Assembly (NCBI RefSeq): GCF_046254955.1
Contig: NZ_JBJXRG010000001.1
Span: 1,785,583-1,849,582 of the forward strand
DNA: 64,000 bases
Direction: 5' to 3'
Origin: Qipengyuania_C sp046254955
GTDB lineage: Bacteria > Pseudomonadota > Alphaproteobacteria > Sphingomonadales > Sphingomonadaceae
Shown: positions 55,574 through 63,809 of the stretch, piece after piece
How the letters are laid out: the number at the start of each line of letters is the position of its first letter
Numbering within the stretch: position 1 is the first letter of the stretch
Position numbers and translations under genes: made by a program
Notes under the pieces: generated by a model
Seen by the model: the letters and a program-made list of their open reading frames with translations, nothing else
What the model was told of the DNA's origin: nothing
Databases searched by the model: none

Positions 55574-56038
55574 ATGGATAACGCCGACCTGAAGCCACTA
55601 CACCCCGATTACCTCAAGGTGATGCGCTTGCGCGCAGCTGTCCTTGCCTGCCTGCTCGTGATCATAGGCCTTGTCGGCGAATTCATGACCGACTGGGTGC
55701 CCGGAACGCTTCTTGTGCCGTTGGCGCTGGCCGCGATCGTATGGGCATGGGTTGTTCCCCAGCGCCGCTTCAGGCGCAAGGCCTTCGCTATGGGCGAAGA
55801 CCGCTTGCGGATCGTTTCTGGCTTCCTGTTTCATCGCGATACCGTGGTCCCGTTCGGCCGCGTCCAGCACCTTGATGTACTGGCTGCACCGCTGGAGAGG
55901 CCGTGGAGCCTCGCCACGCTGGTTCTCCACACCGCAGGCACGCATAATTTCTCGGTTTCGCTGCCCGGTCTCAAGCATGACGAGGCGGTCGCGATGCGCG
56001 AGGCGATCCGCAGCCATATCAAGCGCGAGCTGGCGTGA
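55574..56038 (+). CDS. ydbS: PH-domain (bPH_2) membrane protein, YdbS-like
   Basis: The 154-residue protein has two N-terminal membrane helices (about residues 17-58) and one bacterial pleckstrin-homology domain (RLRIVSGFLFHRDTVVPFGRVQHLDVLAAPLERPWSLATLVLHTAG). It pairs with the downstream YdbT-like gene; their coding regions overlap by four bases. The function of the pair is not established, but in other bacteria it is linked to membrane maintenance. Confidence 0.88.
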   Translation: MDNADLKPLHPDYLKVMRLRAAVLACLLVIIGLVGEFMTDWVPGTLLVPLALAAIVWAWVVPQRRFRRKAFAMGEDRLRIVSGFLFHRDTVVPFGRVQHLDVLAAPLERPWSLATLVLHTAGTHNFSVSLPGLKHDEAVAMREAIRSHIKRELA

Positions 56039-57558
56039 GCGAAGACGGAGAAATTTCCACTCTCGATGCTCCGAGGCGGACAGACCCGATCGGCCTGATC
56101 CCGCTCGTGCTGACCAATGTGCGGCAGGCGTTGGTTGGCCTTATCGCAGCCTATTTCGGGATCCAGTCGGCCGACCTTGGTTTCGGTTTCACCCTGCTCG
56201 CGATGCTCGCCGTAGTGGCGCTGGTGGCCGGTGCATCGGCGCTTAGCTGGTGGCGGACAACATACACTACCGGACCGGAGGATATCCGGGTCGAAAGCGG
56301 TATCATCAGCCGCCAGGCGCGCTCGGTCCCCTACGAACGTATCCAGGATGTCAGCAAGGAGCAGCCGCTGCTGGCGCGGCTGTTCGGGCTGGTGCAACTG
56401 CGGTTCGAGACCGGGGCAGGGGGCAAGGATGATCTCTCGCTCGCCTATGTCAGCGACGCGGAGGGCGAGCGCCTGAGAAAGCTCGTGCGGGACCGACGCG
56501 AGGTCAGTGCGGCCCAAACCGCCGAAGAGACCGACGACGAGCCGGAAGAGCAGCCATTGTTCGCGATGACATCGGGCCGGATTGCCCTATTTGGCTTCTT
56601 CGAATTCTCGCTGGTGGTCTTCGGAGTCTTGGCGGCAGCAGCTCAGCAATTCGATTTCTTGTTGCCCGAAGGGTTCTTCGATCCGTCGTACTGGCAACAG
56701 AAATTCGGCGACGGATATGGGACGCTGGCCAATGCGGGAAGATGGACACAGCTATTCGGGGCCGTCCTTGGTGTGATGGGCCTCGCACTGGTTGGTGTGG
56801 CGACTGGTTTTGCAAAGACTTTTGCGCGCGAATACGGCTTCCTTTTGACGCGCAGCGAGCGCGGTTTCCGTCGCCGTCGCGGGCTGTTCACGCGCACCGA
56901 CGTGGTCATGCCGGTTCACCGCGTGCAGGCAGCGATTGTCGGGACAGGCCTCATCCGCAAACGTTGGGGTTGGCACGGTCTGAAATTCGTGAGCCTGGCG
57001 CAGGATGCAGGTTCGTCGAACCATGATGTTGCGCCATTCGCGCAGATGGACGAGATCGAGCGTATTGCCGATGTGACAGCGTTGGAATTGCCGACCGCGG
57101 ACACGCCCTGGCAGCGGCCGAGCCCATGGCGCTGGCTGATCGGCGGGGTATTGTGGAGTGCAGTGGCGTCTTACGTCGCCGCGATGGCCTATCTCTGGGG
57201 CAGGCCCACATTGGCGCTGAGCATTGCGGCGGTTGGTATCCCGTTGATTGTCCTGCGCCAGTGGCTGAACTGGCAGCAGTATCGTCACGCGATCGACAGC
57301 CGCCAGCTTTACGCCAGGAGCGGCGTTATCAAACGCAATGTCATGATTGCGCCGCGCCAGCGTATCCAGTCGGTCGAGATCATGCGCGGGCCGCTCGGCA
57401 AGCTGGCCGGATATGTCGATCTTGTATTCGGGCTGCCGGGAGGCCGGTTGCGGTTCATTGGCGTTCCGACAGCGGCGGCGCAGTCTATTCGTGACCAGGT
57501 GGTCGAGACTATCGCCGCAACCGACTATTCGCGCTCCGCGGTCGGGCAGGTTTCCTAA
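56035..57558 (+). CDS. ydbT: PH-domain (bPH_2) membrane protein, YdbT-like
   Basis: The 507-residue protein has three bPH_2 domains, recognised from repeats of the type ARSVPYERIQDVSKEQPLLARLFGLVQLRFETG, LFTRTDVVMPVHRVQAAIVGTGLIRKRWG and RNVMIAPRQRIQSVEIMRGPLGKLAG, separated by paired membrane helices. The start is GTG at 56035 and overlaps the ydbS stop (GTGA). The gene pair is conserved in many bacteria. Confidence 0.9.
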   Translation: MSEDGEISTLDAPRRTDPIGLIPLVLTNVRQALVGLIAAYFGIQSADLGFGFTLLAMLAVVALVAGASALSWWRTTYTTGPEDIRVESGIISRQARSVPYERIQDVSKEQPLLARLFGLVQLRFETGAGGKDDLSLAYVSDAEGERLRKLVRDRREVSAAQTAEETDDEPEEQPLFAMTSGRIALFGFFEFSLVVFGVLAAAAQQFDFLLPEGFFDPSYWQQKFGDGYGTLANAGRWTQLFGAVLGVMGLALVGVATGFAKTFAREYGFLLTRSERGFRRRRGLFTRTDVVMPVHRVQAAIVGTGLIRKRWGWHGLKFVSLAQDAGSSNHDVAPFAQMDEIERIADVTALELPTADTPWQRPSPWRWLIGGVLWSAVASYVAAMAYLWGRPTLALSIAAVGIPLIVLRQWLNWQQYRHAIDSRQLYARSGVIKRNVMIAPRQRIQSVEIMRGPLGKLAGYVDLVFGLPGGRLRFIGVPTAAAQSIRDQVVETIAATDYSRSAVGQVS

Positions 57559-58940
57559 CCGAAGTCGCGGTTCATCAGCCGGGGCAGCAGGGCGATCTGC
57601 AGTCCGGCGCGAACCAGCAGGAAGATGACGAAGCTGAGCCACAGCCCGTGGCTTCCGAGATGCCATGTCAGCCAGATCGAAACAGCGAAGACAGCAGACG
57701 CGCCTGCCATCGACAGCAGCATCGCGCGGGTCCAGCTTGCTCCGACAAAGACTCCGTCGAACACAAAGCTTGTCACACCTGCGAAGGGAATGATCACCAG
57801 CCAGATCGCAAGATCGAATGTTATCGCCGCGACGCCCGGGGTCGCCGCAAAACTGGCCAGCACCGGATCGGCGAAGAGTGCGAAGAACAGCGCCACGAGC
57901 GCAGCTGCTCCTATACCGCGCAACAGGATTGCTCTCGTATAAGCGGTGAAACCCTTGCGGTCCTTTGCCCCGAAGCGTTCCCCATTGAGCACCTGCGCCG
58001 CATTCTCGAACCCGTCGAGCAGCAGGGCGGTAAGCACGAAGAGCTGGTACATGATGCCATTGGCGGCGAGCACTTCGGGTCCGCGTTCCGCGCTGATGCG
58101 GGTGAGCGCGGCGAGGGTCAGCATCAGAACCAGCGTCCGCAGGAACAGGTCGCGATTGACTGACAGGAATGGCGCGAGCTTGCTCCAGGAGAGCTGGCCG
58201 CCCTGCCGGATCGTGTTGGAAAGGTTGCGCGCGGTCTCCCCCGCAAACACCAGCACGGCAAGCACCGCCAGCTTGGCGAATTCGGCGATCACGCTCGACC
58301 AGGCGACGCCCTCGATGCCCCAGCCGAGGCCGAGCACGAACCACAGACCGAGCCCGACATTGAGCATGTTGTAGGCGACTTCGATCACCAGCACCGCCGT
58401 CATCCGGCGCTGCCCGATCAGGAAGCCGATCAGCGCAAGGTTGAGCATGACGCCCGGCGCGCTCCAGTATCGGATCGTGGCGTAGGTCCTCGCTTCGCGC
58501 AACACCGCATTCTCGGCGCCCAGTGCATCGAGCAGGAAGGGAAGCAGGATCGGTTTGAATGCCAGCAGCGCGAGGGCAATGGCCATGCCGATCGCCAGCC
58601 CGCGCAGCAGCGTCGCGGCCTGCTCGCCCGCGCCGGAACGTGTGCCTGATTGCGCGACCAGCCCCGTGGTGCCAGTCTTGAGAAAGTTCATTGCGGTGAA
58701 TAGCAAAGCGAAGACGCGCGCTCCGACATCGACCGCACCCTGTGTCGGAGCGCTGCCGAGCTGGCCGACGATCCACATGTCGCCGATGCCGATCAGCGCA
58801 GTGGCGACATTGGTGAGCATCGCGGGGATCGCAATCGCCCAGATCGCGCGATTATCGAGGGTTGGCGAAGTTGCGGCTATGATTGCACCACCGCAGCCGC
58901 GTTCTGGCCCGCTAGCCGTCCAAGTGTAACGGCGGTGCAC
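57555..58940 (-). CDS. MATE-family multidrug exporter (DinF/NorM type)
   Basis: The protein has about twelve membrane helices and MATE-type sequence: ALIGIGDMWIVGQLG near the start and GMITSFVFDGVFVGASWTRAMLLS in the middle. The visible frame from the GTG at 58940 gives 461 residues. The first about 20 residues (HRRYTWTASGPERGCGG) do not look like MATE sequence and overlap the FAD gene by 64 bases. Family homology begins only near AAIWAIAIPAML, and no ATG/GTG/TTG lies there before the internal ATG at the fourth helix turn. Rare or later start possible. Confidence 0.85.
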   Translation of the reverse strand: MHRRYTWTASGPERGCGGAIIAATSPTLDNRAIWAIAIPAMLTNVATALIGIGDMWIVGQLGSAPTQGAVDVGARVFALLFTAMNFLKTGTTGLVAQSGTRSGAGEQAATLLRGLAIGMAIALALLAFKPILLPFLLDALGAENAVLREARTYATIRYWSAPGVMLNLALIGFLIGQRRMTAVLVIEVAYNMLNVGLGLWFVLGLGWGIEGVAWSSVIAEFAKLAVLAVLVFAGETARNLSNTIRQGGQLSWSKLAPFLSVNRDLFLRTLVLMLTLAALTRISAERGPEVLAANGIMYQLFVLTALLLDGFENAAQVLNGERFGAKDRKGFTAYTRAILLRGIGAAALVALFFALFADPVLASFAATPGVAAITFDLAIWLVIIPFAGVTSFVFDGVFVGASWTRAMLLSMAGASAVFAVSIWLTWHLGSHGLWLSFVIFLLVRAGLQIALLPRLMNRDFG

Positions 58941-60268
58941 AGGCCCATGGCGGGGATATAGCCCCAGTGCGATGGTCCGGAAACGCTGCGCGCATTGCCG
59001 CCGCCTGCAAATAGGTTGGGAATGGAATCGCCATCCTCGCGCACCACGCGAGCCTCACCGTCGATCTGGAGGCCGCCTTGTGTGTGATAGAGCGCGCCGG
59101 TTACTTTGAGCGCGCGGTAATTGGGCGAAGGCACGCGGGCGTTTTCCCACATCCGCCCCACGGAATCCGACACACCACTTGTTCTGGCATTAAACAATTC
59201 GCCGATTCGCTCATCCAGGATGGCGGGAATGATTCCCAATTTCGCGCCCAGTTCTTCGGTCGTTGCGCCAGAGCGCGGCGCATTCAGCCGCGACAACTCA
59301 GCGACCTCGCCGATATAAAGGCAGCGTTTTTCGATTTCGGCATCGTAAATGACCCAGACAAAGCCCTCCGGCTGCTCGATCACCTGGTGCATCATTCCGG
59401 CGATGTCGCGGCTTTCATCGACGAAGCGCTCACCATCGCGATTGAGCAAGATGCCGCCTTCGACGAGCAGGCCGGGAGGAACGGTGATTCCTTGTGGATC
59501 GGTCAGCATGGCATATCCCTGGTACGAACCCATATCGGCCAGCGCTCCGCCGATCTGTGCCCCCAACATTATACCGTCACCATGGCTGCCCTCGTGGCCA
59601 TTGTAGCGGACCTCGGCAAGTTCGGGGATGAAGCGGCGTACGAGGTCCGGGTTGCCGGCAAATCCCCCACAGGCAAGCACCAGTGCGCCGCATCCCAATT
59701 GTTCTTCACTGCCATCTGGACCGGAGGTTGCGAGGCCCGAGATCGAGCCATCTGCGTCGGTATGAATATCGCGCAGAGTGGTGCCCAGCATAACATCCAC
59801 ACCCTCGTCGACGAGGCGCCGGTGCAACAGTCCCAGCAAGTCTTCACCGCCATGGCCGGGCCAACCATGAACGCGATATGTGCTGTTGCCGTAGGACGGG
59901 TGAAAGCCGAGATCGAGCTCCATCGGGATATCGCATTCGTCAGCCAGCCAATCGACCGTTGGACCAGAGTGATCGGCAAGCGCACGGGCGATCACGGGAT
60001 CCGCCTGACCATCGGTTTTGGTCATCATGTCATTGAAGAAAGTATCGGCGCTGTCTTCGATGCCGTTTGCCACCTGGCTCCTGGTGCCGGCGGCGGCGAT
60101 CAGGCCTTGTGACATGGAGGTGGTACCGTAAGGGTGAGCGTCCTGTTCGATCAACAGTACTTCGGCTCCTCTCTTGCGAGCCGCTAAGGCCGCAACGCAG
60201 CCGCACGCGCCGCCGCCCGCCACAACGACCGGGATTGAGTATTCGAAAGTGGTGTTCTCGCGGATCAA
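58877..60268 (-). CDS. FAD-dependent oxidoreductase (fumarate reductase/KstD-like)
   Basis: The 463-residue protein binds FAD through VVVAGGGACGCVAALAARKRGAEVLLIEQD. The middle holds the capping domain and TTSMSQGLIAAAGTRSQ, and the end has LYHTQGGLQIDGEARVV and NLFAGGGNARSVSGPSHWGYIPAMGL. These parts resemble flavocytochrome c fumarate reductases and 3-ketosteroid 1-dehydrogenases. Substrate not assignable. It shares its last 64 bases with the start of the MATE frame. Confidence 0.88.
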   Translation of the reverse strand: MIRENTTFEYSIPVVVAGGGACGCVAALAARKRGAEVLLIEQDAHPYGTTSMSQGLIAAAGTRSQVANGIEDSADTFFNDMMTKTDGQADPVIARALADHSGPTVDWLADECDIPMELDLGFHPSYGNSTYRVHGWPGHGGEDLLGLLHRRLVDEGVDVMLGTTLRDIHTDADGSISGLATSGPDGSEEQLGCGALVLACGGFAGNPDLVRRFIPELAEVRYNGHEGSHGDGIMLGAQIGGALADMGSYQGYAMLTDPQGITVPPGLLVEGGILLNRDGERFVDESRDIAGMMHQVIEQPEGFVWVIYDAEIEKRCLYIGEVAELSRLNAPRSGATTEELGAKLGIIPAILDERIGELFNARTSGVSDSVGRMWENARVPSPNYRALKVTGALYHTQGGLQIDGEARVVREDGDSIPNLFAGGGNARSVSGPSHWGYIPAMGLCTAVTLGRLAGQNAAAVVQS

Positions 60269-60328
60269 TTGCGCTCCCAGAGGTTAGGGCGCAATGGCTT
60301 CGCGATGGAGGAATTGTCTAGAGAAATC

Positions 60329-60405
60329 TGGTCGGGGAGACTGGATTCGAACCAGCGACCCCCTGTACCCAAAACAGGTGCGCTACCAGGCTGCGCCACT
60401 CCCCG
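60329..60405 (-). tRNA. tRNA-Pro (anticodon TGG)
   Basis: The minus strand reads CGGGGAG at the 5' end, pairing with CTCCCCG, then A and CCA. The D arm is GCGCAGCCTGGTAGCGC; the anticodon arm CCTGT-TTTGGGT-ACAGG gives anticodon TGG. The T arm has GGTTCGAATCC. CCA is encoded. It lies 24 bases after the window's second tRNA and 60 bases before the FAD gene start. Confidence 0.96.
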
Positions 60406-60432
60406 ACCGATTTCATTGTCGCACGCCCCCGG

Positions 60433-60509
60433 TGGTGGGCCCGGCAGGACTCGAACCCGCGACCTAGCCGTTATGAGCGGCCAGCTCTAACCAACTGAGC
60501 TACAGGCCC
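60433..60509 (-). tRNA. CAT-anticodon tRNA (Ile2 likely, or elongator Met)
   Basis: On the minus strand GGGCCTG pairs with CGGGCCC, followed by A and encoded CCA. The D arm is AGCTCAGTTGGTTAGAGCT, the anticodon loop CTCATAA gives CAT, and the T loop is GGTTCGAGTCC. The G-rich acceptor stem with A discriminator is more like tRNA-Ile2 (lysidine-modified) than elongator Met, whose stem is usually GGCGG-like. The identity needs a tRNA classifier. Confidence 0.93.
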
Positions 60510-60583
60510 CCGGGGTTAGCGGTGTCGTACAACGCGCGCTCGCTAGCCGTCACGCGCACTGCTTGCAAGCAAAGAGCGCAGGT

Positions 60584-62314
60584 TCAGCGCGATGTTGCGC
60601 GATTTCTCGGTGTTTCGGTATCGACTTGAGTACGATCACGACCCTTGAGCGGCAAGGTCAGCACCAGGTGGTCCTTGATCCGCACGAGGTTACCGCCCGC
60701 CGCCTTGGCTTCGGCACGGGCCAGCCGCAGCGAAAATCCAGCGCCGAAGATCCCCGAACTGACCGAATCGCTTCCCGCGCGCAGGTCGGTTGCAAACAGA
60801 TCATCCTTCGGCACGAGCGCTGCAGGAAGCTCGCAAGCAAGCACAACTTCCTCGCGGTCGCATGACAGTTCGAGCCCCAGCCTCTCGCCGCCCCTCACAA
60901 GCCCAGCGATCGACGCCAGAATCCGCCAGGAGAGCTGCTCGCTATCGCTTTCGGCAATCGATACTTCGCACGGCACATCGGACAGGCGCGCCTCAAACCC
61001 GGCAACGCGCGGCTTGAGCACGGCCTGGAGTTGGTTGACCTGACGGCGGACGAGATCGCCAAAATCGGTTTCCCCGTCCTCAAGTGCGATTATTCCTGCT
61101 TCCAGTTTGGCGAGCCGATCCAGCTCGTCGAAACCGGCGAGCATCCTTGCGCTGTCGCCCGCAATCGATGCGGCAAGGGCGCGATACTCGTGAGGAGTCG
61201 CACCGAAGAGTTGCTGCTGGATCACTTCGGCAAAACCCTGGATCGCATTTACCGGCGTGCGCAACTCGTGCAGCAGTTGGCGAATACGGTCGGCGTCGCG
61301 TTGCTGGCGCGATGTCGGGCTTGGTTGCTCTGCCTTGCTGAAACGGCGTAGCTTACCTGCATAGCCATAGAAGCGCCCGGGTGGCCGGGTGAAGCGGGGA
61401 ACCGCGTCTAGCACCCACTCGCCGGTGATTGCGTCCGCACCCTCAAGCGTTATTTTCGCATTGCGCAAGGGTTGGCGGCTCTGGAATGCGCCCGCAAATC
61501 CTGCCTTCGCCGTCGCACTGTCCGGCACTGCGAATTGCGTGACATCCATGCCGATCACCATCGGGGCGACGCGCGGTTCGGCCCAATCGATCTTGCCGCT
61601 CGCGTCGGTCGAGAAGGTGAAGCCAAGCAGCGGTGCGCGTGCTGGTTCGCTGGCGATTTCGCCCAATGGCAGCCGAGGAGCGCTAACAGTGGGCGTTTCG
61701 CTGCGCGCGCGCTGGAAAGCCTCGATACGCTTGACTAGGGCGCTGATCTCGCCGCCACGCGGAACGCTGGTCTCGCTTGTTTCGTCTTCGATCTCGTTTT
61801 CGGCGGTGAGTTCGAAGGGTTCTTCAACCGTATCCGGAGAGTGATCCTCGTCAGTCTGCGGATCGTCGATGCGCGGCATGGGCAGGCCGCGATCCTGCAC
61901 ACCCAGCTGTTCCAGTACCCGCAGGGCGTCCGGCGGCAGTCCATCGCGCAGGCGGAGGAAGCCGCGCGCACGGATGGGGAGGGTGGGAATGAGGGCGACC
62001 CATTCCTCGCTGGTGAGATGGGCGCGAGCAAGTGCGGCGGCGGCCACCTCGGGCTCGTCTTCCGCAAGATGCATTGCCATGTCGGGATTCTCGAAACGCC
62101 AGCCACGTTCAGCGATCATTGACGCGCGTTCTTTTGCAGGAATTAATTCGCCCAATGCACCCAGTCTTAACCATGCCGCGGCACGCAGGCTTTCGTCCTT
62201 GCCTTCCCTACGCGCGCCAAGCAGGTCCAGCAGCTGCCGGAACTGCGTGCGCGCAGCCGCTTCGCCGGCAGCGCGGTGGCGCAGCACAGTTGCGAGGCGG
62301 TCGTCGAAATGCAT
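60584..62314 (-). CDS. Soluble histidine-kinase-like protein with degenerate ATPase domain
   Basis: The 576-residue protein lacks membrane helices. Residues about 1-140 form a helical Ala/Leu/Arg-rich domain resembling HEAT-like repeats. A PAS-like domain lies at about 225-320. The dimerisation domain carries H349 in LLHELRTPVNAIQGFAEVI. In the ATPase domain the N-box Asn and the DxGxG motif are not evident: RILASIAGLVRGGERLGL replaces the usual N-box, while GAGFSLRLARAEAKAAGGNL resembles the G2 part. Phosphorylation activity is doubtful. Confidence 0.82.
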   Translation of the reverse strand: MHFDDRLATVLRHRAAGEAAARTQFRQLLDLLGARREGKDESLRAAAWLRLGALGELIPAKERASMIAERGWRFENPDMAMHLAEDEPEVAAAALARAHLTSEEWVALIPTLPIRARGFLRLRDGLPPDALRVLEQLGVQDRGLPMPRIDDPQTDEDHSPDTVEEPFELTAENEIEDETSETSVPRGGEISALVKRIEAFQRARSETPTVSAPRLPLGEIASEPARAPLLGFTFSTDASGKIDWAEPRVAPMVIGMDVTQFAVPDSATAKAGFAGAFQSRQPLRNAKITLEGADAITGEWVLDAVPRFTRPPGRFYGYAGKLRRFSKAEQPSPTSRQQRDADRIRQLLHELRTPVNAIQGFAEVIQQQLFGATPHEYRALAASIAGDSARMLAGFDELDRLAKLEAGIIALEDGETDFGDLVRRQVNQLQAVLKPRVAGFEARLSDVPCEVSIAESDSEQLSWRILASIAGLVRGGERLGLELSCDREEVVLACELPAALVPKDDLFATDLRAGSDSVSSGIFGAGFSLRLARAEAKAAGGNLVRIKDHLVLTLPLKGRDRTQVDTETPRNRATSR

Positions 62315-62432
62315 TCCATCTCCAATTCGGGCACCATTACCCTATACGAAGGATATAGCTCCGCAGACGCCACCTAACACGCTACCGCGCGGTTAGCTGG
62401 GGAAGTTATCCACGCGTTGCAAAGCGGGACAA

Positions 62433-62460
62433 TTGCTGGCAGAAACAATATTCTTATAAT
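62433..62460 (+). promoter_or_regulatory. Probable promoter for the Lrp-family gene
   Basis: TTGCTG (62433-62438), a 16-base spacer and a perfect TATAAT (62455-62460) form a good sigma-70-type promoter on the plus strand. It predicts a start near 62467 and a leader of about 94 bases before the ATG at 62561. Confidence 0.6.
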
Positions 62461-62471
62461 CTTGGCGTCAG

Positions 62472-62542
62472 ACAGGCAGCGTTCGTTACCCGAATGTAAT
62501 CGAGTAGGCCTGTGAGGCGTAATGCCTCGTCACGCGCGAGGC
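62472..62542 (+). promoter_or_regulatory. Lrp leader with competing stems
   Basis: In the leader, ACAGGC (62472-62477) can pair with GCCTGT (62508-62513). GAGGC (62514-62518) can pair with GCCTC (62524-62528). The same GCCTCG (62524-62529) can pair with CGAGGC (62537-62542), so two hairpins exclude each other. Whether this regulates is not known. Confidence 0.45.
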
Positions 62543-62560
62543 TCCATAAAAGGGGGCATG

Positions 62561-63028
62561 ATGGCCAGTCTGGATTCGATCGATCGCAAGCTCTTGGCCG
62601 AACTACAGGCAGAGGGGCGGGTGACCAATGTGGAGCTGGCCCAGCGGGTCGGATTGACCGCGCCTCCGTGCTTGCGCCGTGTGCGCGCGCTCGAAGAAAG
62701 CGGCGTGATCCAGGGCTATCACGCCGAGTTGGACGCGTCGAAACTGGGATTTGCCATAACAGTATTCGCGATGGTCAGCCTCAAGAGCCAGGCCGAAGAC
62801 GCGCTGCGCGAGTTCGAAGCTGCGATGCGTGGATTGCCCGAGGTGCGTGAAGTTCACATGCTCAATGGCGAGATCGATTTCATCCTCAAGATTGTAAGCC
62901 AGGACCTGCAGAGCTTCCAAGAGTTCCTCACGAGCAAGCTGACCCCGGCGCCCAACGTCGCCAGCGTCAAGACTTCGTTGACGATCCGTACAGCCAAGCA
63001 CGAACCGGGCGTACCGCTGGAAGGCTAA
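62561..63028 (+). CDS. Lrp/AsnC-family transcriptional regulator
   Basis: The 155-residue protein has an N-terminal helix-turn-helix (LDSIDRKLLAELQAEGRVTNVELAQRVGLTAPPCLRRVRALEESGVIQGYHAEL, shown by its start and end) and a RAM ligand-binding domain including VREVHMLNGEIDFILKIVSQDLQSFQEFLTSKL. These regulate amino-acid genes and respond to leucine or related compounds. The start at 62561 has AAGGGGG four bases upstream; 62558 is next to it. It is divergent from the kinase-like gene. Confidence 0.92.
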   Translation: MASLDSIDRKLLAELQAEGRVTNVELAQRVGLTAPPCLRRVRALEESGVIQGYHAELDASKLGFAITVFAMVSLKSQAEDALREFEAAMRGLPEVREVHMLNGEIDFILKIVSQDLQSFQEFLTSKLTPAPNVASVKTSLTIRTAKHEPGVPLEG

Positions 63029-63031
63029 TCT

Positions 63032-63733
63032 CTACCTCTCGCGTACTTCAATCCAGCCGCGCGACTTTCCGGTCTCACCGTCGATTGTGGCCATAGCCGC
63101 ATGCAGTTCGGTAACCGGGACCCATGTATGGGGATACTTGTATGATGCAGTATCCATTATCAGCACTCGGTCCGTATCCGCGTCATAGGCTGCCAATGGG
63201 GAAATATGTCCCACGCGATCTTGGCCGAGTACCTCGCGCTGGTAGTTGACCAGCAGGTAGTCGTCATCCGTCGCAAGATTGCGCTTGATAGCGGCGCGCA
63301 AATCATCAACGCCGCTTAGATTCGCGCGGCTCATGGACACTTCCAAATCATGCGCTTCGAGAATGGCCGCCAGCATATCGATTGTCATGCCCATGGCGGC
63401 GGCGCGCCAAAGCGGTCGGACTTCCGATGCACGATCGGTGAAAAGGCTGGTCTGCGTAACATTTCGACCCAAAGAATTGAGCACGGCTACGCTGCTCGCG
63501 GGGCCGCAGAAGCTTATTAGGCGTTGTTGTTCGAAATTGGCGGACAGCTCCTCGTGGTCATCGAGCGCCTCTGCGCCTGCAAGCAAAGCCTGTCCTTCGG
63601 AAGTTTCGGCAGACACCAAGGAGGGCGGAAGCGGGCGTGGTTCATCCTTCGGAGTAAGCTGGTAGGCGGCAAAACCAAGGAACAAAGCAGCGAGAACCAA
63701 GATAGTGACCCCAAGCCATTTGACGACGCGCAC
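63032..63733 (-). CDS. Phytochelatin-synthase-like protein
   Basis: The 233-residue protein has a hydrophobic N-terminal anchor (about residues 5-24). The papain-like core carries C76 in ISFCGPASSV, H176 in VGHISPLAAYD and D194 in LIMDTASYKYP, a complete catalytic triad of the phytochelatin synthase family. Bacterial single-domain members act as glutathione hydrolases more than as phytochelatin polymerases. Its anchor suggests action at the periplasmic side. It is convergent with the Lrp gene, four bases apart. Confidence 0.88.
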   Translation of the reverse strand: MRVVKWLGVTILVLAALFLGFAAYQLTPKDEPRPLPPSLVSAETSEGQALLAGAEALDDHEELSANFEQQRLISFCGPASSVAVLNSLGRNVTQTSLFTDRASEVRPLWRAAAMGMTIDMLAAILEAHDLEVSMSRANLSGVDDLRAAIKRNLATDDDYLLVNYQREVLGQDRVGHISPLAAYDADTDRVLIMDTASYKYPHTWVPVTELHAAMATIDGETGKSRGWIEVRER

Positions 63734-63809
63734 GATCGCTTCTCTCCCTCAAGACCAAGCCGGAGGAAGCCTTGGAGAACGCACGCCATGCAGGCAACCA
63801 GAATCCTCC

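Noticed and set aside
56752..58776. A 674-codon minus frame across the end of ydbT and the MATE gene
   Set aside because: It overlaps two well-supported genes in another frame, and its Arg/Asp-rich product has no family features.
62406..62414. TTATCCACG, eight of nine matches to a DnaA box
   Set aside because: It is single, with no cluster, AT-rich unwinding region or origin-linked genes nearby.
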